Shown here piece by piece: positions 1 through 5,267 of a stretch of DNA of 19,869 nt (within the stretch, counting starts at the first letter, position 1; every line of letters starts with the position of its first letter). Under the pieces are notes generated by a model that saw only the letters and a list, made by a program, of their open reading frames with translations, was not told the DNA's origin and made no database searches. Source of the stretch: DASVTU01 sp036387415. GTDB lineage: Bacteria; Acidobacteriota; Blastocatellia; Pyrinomonadales; Pyrinomonadaceae. The stretch covers positions 1 to 19,869 of the forward strand of contig DASVTU010000028.1 of the NCBI GenBank assembly GCA_036387415.1. Reading direction: 5' to 3'. The translations under genes were made by a program, and so were the position numbers.

Positions 1-125
1 TGCGCGGGCGCGTCTTCGCGCTGCTCGGCTACGAAATCGTAGAGGGCACGCTCGCGCAGGGTCATATACTGGAAACACGACGCATCAGCTACGCCGGGCG
101 CCATTTGAAAACCGCGCGTCGTTGA
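1..125 (+). CDS. C-terminal end of beta-propeller protein (duplicate of 19729-19853)
   Basis: This is the left-end copy of the 3' end of the gene annotated at 17901-19853. The reading frame runs from base 3 to a TGA at 123-125 and matches the end of that gene exactly. It is not a separate gene: on the circular molecule the two copies are the same bases. It is listed so that the first 125 bases are not mistaken for an independent truncated gene. Confidence 0.9.
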   Translation, partial: RGRVFALLGYEIVEGTLAQGHILETRRISYAGRHLKTARR

Positions 126-141
126 ACAACCGTCGAAAGCA
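1..141. repeat. Terminal direct repeat, left copy (circle overlap)
   Basis: These 141 bases are identical to 19729-19869. They cover the last 41 codons and the stop of the beta-propeller gene plus 16 bases beyond it. A repeat of exactly this kind at the two ends of a contig, within a normal gene, is the signature of a circular molecule cut open by a de Bruijn assembler; 141 is a common largest k-mer size. The unique circle would be 19,728 bp. Seen directly: the identity. Inferred: circularity. Confidence 0.93.
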
Positions 142-188
142 TGTCGCCTTCGGTGTTGGATGAGAGGCGAGCGGCTTGAATGTTGTTC

Positions 189-228
189 GGGCGAGGCTCG
201 CGTGGGTTAACCCACGCGAGCCTCGCCC
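189..228. terminator. Perfect 40-bp palindrome between convergent genes
   Basis: Bases 189-208 and 209-228 are perfect reverse complements with no spacer, centred on GGTTAACC. The palindrome sits between the stop of the beta-propeller gene (125, + strand) and the stop of the SMP-30-like gene (270, - strand). A bidirectional transcription terminator is the natural reading. There is no long T-run on either side, so it would be an atypical intrinsic terminator or an RNA 3'-end stabiliser. A protein-binding or cruciform site is an alternative. Confidence 0.7.
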
Positions 229-269
229 TGAATTTCTTTATCGTCTCAAACTCGAACTTCTCAAACGAC

Positions 270-1241
270 TCAGGGGCGCGGTTTGCCTGCGATGCCGACG
301 TTGAGACGCGTGATGCTTGGGCGTCGCGGATTGGGGCCGGGGAAGAAGGGGAAGGCCGCATTGGTGATGTAGAGATTCTTCTTGTCGTTGCCGACGCCGA
401 AAGCGGTGGCGGTCGGGCCGTCGAGTCCGTCGGCGGCTGTTAGTAAGACGGTGATGCTTCCGTCCGGCGCGATACGGACGACGGTGTTGAAGGGGTCTGT
501 GGTGCCGTAGAGATTGCCTTTCACGTCGAAGGCGAAGTCGTCGAGGCCGATGCCGGAAGCATGTATGCGCCCCGCTCCGGCTGAGCCGTCGGCGAGGATG
601 GGGAAAGCGACAACGTGCGCGCGGTCGGAGACGGCGACGTAGACCTCGTTGCGGAAGACCTGTAGACCGTTAGGCCCCGGCGTCAGAGGCAGAGGGACGG
701 GCGTCAGCAGAGATGAGTTTGTCCAAATCCCCGGGACTCCCGTGCCATCGGAATGGATGCGCCAGATTGCGCCGCGCAACGTGTCGGCCACGTAGAGCCA
801 GCCGCCGTGGTAGGCGATGCCGTTGGGCGCGGCGTTTGAGGGCAGCGCGGCGAGCAGCGAAGCATCTCCGTCCGGCGTCACTTTCCAGATGCCGAGGTCG
901 GGCAGGTTGCAGGAGGTCACGGAGGCGTAGATGTTGCCCTGATGGTCGAGGGCGATGCCGCCCATGAGTCCGAGGCCGAAACCGTTGCCGCACGGCTGAA
1001 CGTCTGGACGCACGGGCAGAAAAGCAAGACTCGTCTGTGTTCCGTCGGGCGCGATTTTTCGTATCTCGCCCGTCATCGCCATACTGATGTAGGCGTTGCC
1101 GTGACGGTCGAACTGAATACTTTCAGGCGTCTCGAATGCTGCCGGGTTAAATAGTGCGACGGTCTCGGCGCTCTGTGCGGACGCGCTAACGGGGATGAGC
1201 AGGATGGCGCAAATCAGTAGGGTCAGCGATAGCTTAGACAT
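270..1241 (-). CDS. Secreted SMP-30/NHL-like six-bladed beta-propeller protein
   Basis: The 323-aa product starts with a Sec signal peptide (hydrophobic residues 5-18, probable cleavage after the ASA at about 20-22), so it is probably exported. The body holds repeated blades with the pattern D-x-x-G-N-x-Y-x-(S/T), for example DRHGNAYIS, DHQGNIYAS and DVKGNLYGT, each followed by I/V-x-x-x-x-P-D-G. This is typical of the SMP-30/gluconolactonase/NHL superfamily. Such proteins are lactonases or sugar- and ligand-binding scaffolds; the substrate here cannot be read. The start has a strong ribosome site (AAGGAGAGAGAAC before ATG). The gene is convergent with the beta-propeller gene across the circle junction, with a 40-bp palindrome between them. 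The family call is firm; enzymatic activity is not shown. Confidence 0.85.
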   Translation of the reverse strand: MSKLSLTLLICAILLIPVSASAQSAETVALFNPAAFETPESIQFDRHGNAYISMAMTGEIRKIAPDGTQTSLAFLPVRPDVQPCGNGFGLGLMGGIALDHQGNIYASVTSCNLPDLGIWKVTPDGDASLLAALPSNAAPNGIAYHGGWLYVADTLRGAIWRIHSDGTGVPGIWTNSSLLTPVPLPLTPGPNGLQVFRNEVYVAVSDRAHVVAFPILADGSAGAGRIHASGIGLDDFAFDVKGNLYGTTDPFNTVVRIAPDGSITVLLTAADGLDGPTATAFGVGNDKKNLYITNAAFPFFPGPNPRRPSITRLNVGIAGKPRP

Positions 1242-1790
1242 GTTCTCTCTCCTTATGAGGGGTTTTGGATGGGCGAACTTTCCTGTGTGGAGGCGAGGCG
1301 TGAGTAGTGTGCAAACGGTTGCTCCACGAATTCATCTTGTTTGTGAAGTCAAACTACATGGTTTCCAAAGAGGCCTGAAGACGCGGGTCAGTTGATTGGG
1401 TTTCGACGTGCCATCTGTCGATTTTCTCCGGCAAGTTGCTGCAAAACGCTCGCAAAGTGGAGCCGGAAAAGTCTCTGTCGGCTAACGCGTATTTTGTTCG
1501 ACGAACGGCTCACGCTTCGATAAAAAATTTTTGGTTAAGGGTGTTGATACGATTCAGGAGGCTGGATAAATTTCGGCTTCATCACACATCCTGTGACAAA
1601 ACAGTCTACAAACACACGCTTCCCGCTCACGTCCAACATCGAAGATGAGAAGTTTCGAGAGGTATGTGCGTTGACGCGCTGTGTTGGATGAAGCGAGGCG
1701 TTGAATGACGCGGGATGTGGATTGAAGTCGCTCTAAGACATCATTGACGGACGCCTCGCGCAAGGCGACGCGCCCGTCAATGACATGCTC
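1242..1790. other. Intergenic region, 549 bp
   Basis: No convincing gene is visible on either strand; the open frames have no ribosome site and no recognisable protein. It should hold the promoter of the SMP-30-like gene on the - strand near its left end. It also holds the terminator-like stem of the phosphoesterase gene at its right end (1741-1783). The middle (about 1515-1575) is AT-rich with an A/T run near 1522-1532. Nothing else is recognised. Confidence 0.5.
1741..1783 (-). terminator. Stem-loop downstream of the phosphoesterase gene
   Basis: A 10-bp stem (TCATTGACGG at 1741-1750, complement at 1774-1783) encloses a second small hairpin (CGCCT at 1752-1756 with AGGCG at 1763-1767). It lies 8 bases past the stop of the phosphoesterase gene, where a terminator is expected. 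No clear T-run follows on the - strand. Confidence 0.5.
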
Positions 1791-3335
1791 TCAAGGTTGG
1801 TCTTCCGGTAGTCCTTCTGCTTCGAGCCGTTTGCGTGCGGCGAGAAGTCCCTGCTGAAAATCCGTGAGGCGATGCACCTGCGGCGAGCGTGCCGCCTGAA
1901 GCATGGTTTTCTTCTTGAAGACCTCGCCGCGCCATTGCGCCACGCGTTCAATCAAACTCTGGTAGGCCGTGACGGCGATGGGTGCGCGCGGCGCGTCGAG
2001 CGTCAGCAAGTGGCCGAGATGGTTGGCGTTGTTGACGCGTGCACCCATGTCCGGGATGGTGCCGTCGGGACGTTGGCAGAATCTGAGCAGGATGGTTTTG
2101 ATAATCGAGGTGTGGTCGAACTGCATGTGCGAGACCACGCCGCTACCGACGAAGGGCGAGACGATGATGGCCGGAACCCTCGCGCCGAAGCGACGAAAGG
2201 CGGGCTTGTCGTCGGGAGCGGCGGGCGGTTGCACGTGGTCGTAGAAGCCGCCATGCTCGTCGTAGACGATGATGAGAAGCGTCTTGCTCCACGCGGGGCT
2301 GCTGACGACGGCGTTGAAGAGTTTGAACACCAAATCCTGTCCGGCCATCACGTCGGAGGGCGGATGGTCGTCGTTGGAATCGGCGGGGCCTGTAACGTGG
2401 TAATCGGCGAAGTTAGGGTCAATCCATGAGACAGCCGCGAGGTCGCCGGAGGCGGCGTGGTCGAGAAAGTTTTCGCGTTTGAAGGTCGTCTTGCGGTCGA
2501 ACCAGAAATAGTTGCCGACGATGCTGTACTTGCGGTCGGTGAGACGCAAGCTCGCCATGTCGTGCGCGTACCAGCGCCAGGAGACGCGCGCGGCGTCCAA
2601 GTGACGGACGAAAGACGGAAGATTGTAGACGGGCGGAAACTTGTTGTCTTTCTTGCCGTCAGCGCGACCCGTCACGGCGTAGAGACGGTTCGGCCACGTC
2701 GCTCCGGGCACCGAGCAGAACCACTGGTCGCAGATGCAGAAATTGCGCGCCAGATAATCGTAGACGGGCAGGAGCGCGCCGTTGTAATAGCCCATGATGA
2801 GGTTTGGATTCGAGGCCGGATGGTGTTCGGCGAAATTGGCGACGAAGCCGCCGTTGTCGTTGCTTAACTGCTGCTCGACGCAATCGCCCTCATGGCACGG
2901 GTCTTCCTTGAAGACGGTGTTCGTGAGCGGCATGATTTTGTACTTCTTGCCGCCGTAGGAATTGTTCATCTCGCTCGACAGCCCGTTGACATCAGGCATC
3001 GCGCCTTCCAGTTTGAGATAGCCGAGCATGTGATCGAAGGAACGATTCTCAAGCATGAGGACGACGATGTGTTCGATGCGGTCGAGATTGTCGCTCGCGT
3101 CGACCGATGCGGGCTGAACGAACTTGACCGGAGTGCCGAATAAGCCTCTGGCGACGCGACGCTTCGACGCGCCCTTCTTCGCACCCTTCGCGACGCTCTT
3201 AGTCACGGCCTTCGTCGCGCCCTTCGACGCGCCCTTCTTTGTGCTGCGCGCGGCGGCCTTACGTGTCCGTGTGGATTCGTCTGATGTGCTCTTTTTCGAT
3301 TTACCGGTTTTACTGCTTCGAGATTTACTGGGCAT
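1791..3335 (-). CDS. Phosphoesterase-family (phospholipase C / acid phosphatase-like) protein with basic histone-like N-terminus
   Basis: The 514-aa protein belongs to the PF04185 family (non-specific phospholipase C, acid phosphatase AcpA relatives), which hydrolyses phosphate ester or phospholipid headgroup bonds using metal ions. Visible marks are the metal/nucleophile motif ENRSFDH (about residues 96-102), a central SVPGATWPNR segment, DDHPPSD, and YDEHGGFYDHV near the C-terminal third. ATG 3335 is chosen because AAGGA lies 5 bases upstream; the frame extends 21 codons further without a better start. Residues 1-60 are not a Sec or Tat signal: they are a Lys/Ser/Ala-rich tail with repeats such as KKGASK (twice, 20 residues apart), like histone H1 or AlgP tails. 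Family members are usually exported, so localisation is unclear. It lies downstream of the DUF3224 gene on the same strand, 185 bp away. Confidence 0.88.
   Translation of the reverse strand: MPSKSRSSKTGKSKKSTSDESTRTRKAAARSTKKGASKGATKAVTKSVAKGAKKGASKRRVARGLFGTPVKFVQPASVDASDNLDRIEHIVVLMLENRSFDHMLGYLKLEGAMPDVNGLSSEMNNSYGGKKYKIMPLTNTVFKEDPCHEGDCVEQQLSNDNGGFVANFAEHHPASNPNLIMGYYNGALLPVYDYLARNFCICDQWFCSVPGATWPNRLYAVTGRADGKKDNKFPPVYNLPSFVRHLDAARVSWRWYAHDMASLRLTDRKYSIVGNYFWFDRKTTFKRENFLDHAASGDLAAVSWIDPNFADYHVTGPADSNDDHPPSDVMAGQDLVFKLFNAVVSSPAWSKTLLIIVYDEHGGFYDHVQPPAAPDDKPAFRRFGARVPAIIVSPFVGSGVVSHMQFDHTSIIKTILLRFCQRPDGTIPDMGARVNNANHLGHLLTLDAPRAPIAVTAYQSLIERVAQWRGEVFKKKTMLQAARSPQVHRLTDFQQGLLAARKRLEAEGLPEDQP
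3162..3239. repeat. 18-bp direct repeat within the Lys-rich coding tail
   Basis: The 18-mer CTTCGACGCGCCCTTCTT occurs at 3162-3179 and again at 3222-3239, exactly 60 bp (20 codons) apart and in frame. It encodes the two KKGASK units of the phosphoesterase N-terminal tail. This suggests the tail grew by internal duplication. Confidence 0.8.
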
Positions 3336-3520
3336 AGGCTTCCTTTTTGTAGGCTGAGATTTTAGCCGACCAGCGTGGGCGGAGATTGCAACGAGCAACG
3401 CGGAACAACGGAATAGAGGTTAAAGCGAGCCTTTGTCGTCGTGCTATCCGTGAACTCTCGTCGGCGGACGAGATGCGAGCAAGACGTGGGCACGATATTC
3501 AGAACAAAGATAAATGTCAA

Positions 3521-3928
3521 TCAGGTCGTGGTCGCGTCGAGCGTGTACTCGAACTCATACGAGTGCTTACCTTCGTCGATATTGATTGTCATTCTGCCCG
3601 CCAGTCCGACGAGTTGACCCGTGCCAGAATCCGGCACGACGGTGATATTGAGTTGCGGGACACCGCGCGCCATCATGCCGCTGTGCTGTAGTGCGAAGGT
3701 GCCGCTATGACCGTCGAGCGTCCCCTTGACGCGCTCGATGGCGACGTAACCGGCTGAGCCTTCAACGTCCGTGCCTGCGGCCAGCATCTGACCCTTGCTG
3801 GTGGCTTCGAGGTCGCCCCGAAACTGCTTGTCGAGTGACATCCTGCTAATGGTCGGGTCTCCGACCTCCTCATCCGGTGCTTGTGGTTTTAACTTCACTT
3901 CAAACGTTCCGCTTGCGTGTTTCGTCAC
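3521..3928 (-). CDS. DUF3224 domain-containing protein
   Basis: The 135-aa product matches the DUF3224 family (PF11528) over its whole length. Recognisable stretches are HASGTFEVKL at the N-terminus, SLDKQFRGDLEATSKGQML in the middle, then GSAGYVAIERVKGTLDG, and GTGQLVGLAGRM near the C-terminus. The family forms a small single-domain beta-barrel-like protein of unknown function, common in soil bacteria; no catalytic role is claimed. There is no signal peptide. The start is GTG 3928, supported by GAAGGAG about 7 bases upstream. A probable promoter (TTGACA, 17 bases, TACACA) lies 45-73 bases upstream. The gene diverges from the replication operon across a 350-bp control region, so their expression could be linked. 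Confidence 0.9.
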   Translation of the reverse strand: MTKHASGTFEVKLKPQAPDEEVGDPTISRMSLDKQFRGDLEATSKGQMLAAGTDVEGSAGYVAIERVKGTLDGHSGTFALQHSGMMARGVPQLNITVVPDSGTGQLVGLAGRMTINIDEGKHSYEFEYTLDATTT

Positions 3929-3972
3929 GATGGTCTCCTTCGGGTCTCTATCTTGGAAATGGCGAATAGGTT

Positions 3973-4001
3973 TGTGTATCGGACTGCTTCTTTACTGTCA
4001 A
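3973..4001 (-). promoter_or_regulatory. Promoter of the DUF3224 gene
   Basis: On the - strand TTGACA (4001-3996) is followed by a 17-base spacer and TACACA (3978-3973). Transcription would start near 3966, leaving a leader of about 38 bases before GTG 3928. The -35 is perfect and the -10 matches four of six positions. Confidence 0.55.
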
Positions 4002-4005
4002 GATA
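3993..4005 (+). repeat. 13-bp inverted repeat, left arm, over the DUF3224 -35 element
   Basis: TACTGTCAAGATA here is the exact reverse complement of 4238-4250. Both arms place TTGACA, plus the same flanks (TATC before it, GTA after it), at the -35 of divergent promoters. It could be a shared operator, for example for the 65-aa HTH protein, or a shared promoter element. Confidence 0.6.
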
Positions 4006-4237
4006 TGCTTTACAACGATAACTGCCAAGGGGCGGCCAAAAAATCACCATACATCCGTCCACGATGGGCGTCCGGCACCAACACACGCATCCACTGGGGC
4101 AGACATGATGCTGCAAAGCCACTTTATCGGAAACTTGCTTCTGAATGGTGAAACTACTGCATTTGTTACCCTTCCGCGTGGTTATTGGCATCTCTTGGGA
4201 TAAGAGTGAGACGAACATGATAAGTATTAATTGAACC

Positions 4238-4250
4238 TATCTTGACAGTA
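4238..4250 (+). repeat. 13-bp inverted repeat, right arm, over the replication-operon -35 element
   Basis: TATCTTGACAGTA is the reverse complement of 3993-4005. It begins 41 bases upstream of the ATG of the HTH gene and contains the -35 hexamer of the operon promoter. The two arms are 245 bp apart centre to centre. Confidence 0.6.
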
Positions 4251-4268
4251 TTTAGTACAATCTATACT
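4242..4268 (+). promoter_or_regulatory. Promoter of the HTH-parA-rep operon, giving a near-leaderless transcript
   Basis: TTGACA (4242-4247) and TATACT (4263-4268) are 15 bases apart, a short but usable spacing. The predicted start near 4275 is only a few bases from ATG 4279, and no ribosome site precedes that ATG. The first gene would then be translated from a leaderless or nearly leaderless mRNA. Confidence 0.5.
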
Positions 4269-4278
4269 CTATCGCGCC

Positions 4279-4476
4279 ATGAAGGAACAATTGCCTACCG
4301 ATTTGATTACCGTGACCGAGGCACGTGCGTTACTCGGTGTGAGCCGCCTGAAGATGACGACGCTGCTGAAAAAAGGCTTGTTGCAGCACTACCCTAACCT
4401 GCTCGATAACCGTGTCAAACTCGTCAGTCGCGCCGAAGTGCTTGAGTTGAGACCGAGACGTGCGGAGGCCGCATGA
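4279..4476 (+). CDS. Small MerR/excisionase-type helix-turn-helix protein
   Basis: The 65-aa protein is essentially one DNA-binding domain. LITVTEARALLGVSRLKMTTLLKKGLL (residues about 9-35) is a helix-turn-helix in which TEARALLGVS is the positioning helix. It is followed by a wing-like segment with RVKLVSRAEVLEL (about 45-57), as in HTH_17/excisionase-family proteins. It is the first gene of a three-gene operon; its TGA overlaps the ATG of parA (ATGA at 4473-4476). Likely roles are autoregulation of the operon or DNA-binding partner of ParA; no ParB-like protein is present elsewhere. No ribosome site precedes the start, fitting the near-leaderless promoter. The fold is clear, the role is inferred. 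Confidence 0.8.
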   Translation: MKEQLPTDLITVTEARALLGVSRLKMTTLLKKGLLQHYPNLLDNRVKLVSRAEVLELRPRRAEAA

Positions 4477-5267
4477 AAACGATTGCCGTAGCCAATCAGA
4501 AAGGCGGCGTCGGAAAAACGACGACCGCCGTCAATCTCGCCGCAGGTCTGGCTATCAGAGACTACAAAACGTTGCTCGTTGACCTCGATAGCCAGTGCAA
4601 TACCACCTTCACCTACCTTGAGCCGGATTTGATTAAAACCACGCTGGCAGATGTGCTCGTCGGGCATCACGAACGGCCTCCGCTCATCGACGCCATTTAT
4701 GAGACGCACATCGTCAACCTCGACCTCGCCCCGTCTCATATTCGTCTCGCGATGCTTGAACGAGCCGTGCAAATCGAAGAGCAGTATAGACTTAAAGATT
4801 CGCTCGAAAGTTTGACGGGCTACGATTTCGCCATCATCGACTGTCCGCCGAGTCTCGGTATGACGCTCACACAGGCGTTGCTGGCGAGTTCCAGCGTCGT
4901 CGTGCCGATTGCCGCGCAGTATTATCCACTCGAAGGCGTGGTCGATTTGACGAGCACGATTCAGGCCACGAAACGACCCAATCCTTCCCTCTCGATTCTT
5001 GGCTACTTGATTACCTATTTCGACCCGCGCAACCGCATCTGCGGCGAGGCGCTCAACAAAGTGCAGACCATGTTTCCGGGCCAAGTCTTCGAGACAGTAA
5101 TTCGGACAAACGTCAAGCTCCAAACCGCTCCGGCGTTTCGTAAAAGCATCTACGAACACGCGCCCGAATCGCACGGCAGCAAAGACTACGACACACTGAC
5201 CGATGAAGTCCTCAACAGGCTTTCGATGAGTTCTAACTTGCGTATGGTGAAGGAGGCCAGTAAATGA
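4473..5267 (+). CDS. parA: ParA-family partition ATPase
   Basis: The 264-aa protein is a deviant Walker A ATPase of the ParA/Soj/MinD superfamily. KGGVGKTT lies at residues 10-17, DLDSQCN at 37-43 (usually DLDPQGN) and the Walker B-like DCPPSLG at 123-129. It lacks the N-terminal helix-turn-helix of large (type Ia) ParAs, so it resembles the short type. ParA proteins bind DNA non-specifically and move or space plasmid copies when stimulated by a centromere-binding partner. The usual ParB partner is not found in this circle; the adjacent HTH protein is the best candidate. GGAGG is 5 bases upstream of ATG, and the gene overlaps its neighbours by ATGA at both ends, indicating translational coupling in one operon. 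Confidence 0.93.
   Translation: MKTIAVANQKGGVGKTTTAVNLAAGLAIRDYKTLLVDLDSQCNTTFTYLEPDLIKTTLADVLVGHHERPPLIDAIYETHIVNLDLAPSHIRLAMLERAVQIEEQYRLKDSLESLTGYDFAIIDCPPSLGMTLTQALLASSSVVVPIAAQYYPLEGVVDLTSTIQATKRPNPSLSILGYLITYFDPRNRICGEALNKVQTMFPGQVFETVIRTNVKLQTAPAFRKSIYEHAPESHGSKDYDTLTDEVLNRLSMSSNLRMVKEASK

Larger units (their letters stand above)
3929..4278. other. Divergent control region between DUF3224 gene and replication operon
   Basis: This 350-bp gap has no convincing gene and is more AT-rich than its surroundings. It holds a - strand promoter for the DUF3224 gene, a + strand promoter for the HTH-parA-rep operon, and a 13-bp inverted repeat with one arm on each -35 region. As the upstream region of a parA operon it is also where a partition site could lie, but no tandem binding repeats are evident. 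A 97-codon - strand frame across it has no ribosome site or family resemblance and is not called. Confidence 0.55.

Noticed and set aside
1..141. Terminal repeats as long terminal repeats of a linear phage or transposon ends
   Set aside because: The repeat is part of a normal gene's 3' end with no terminase, transposase or target duplication; assembly overlap of a circle explains it better.
4105..4203. 32-aa + strand frame upstream of the replication operon (begins MMLQSHFIGN)
   Set aside because: Could be a leader peptide, but it lacks a clear ribosome site and any known pattern; too short to support.
3925..4218. 97-codon - strand frame with several Cys residues, across the divergent control region
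   Set aside because: No ribosome site, no family resemblance, and it would overlap both predicted promoters and the DUF3224 start.
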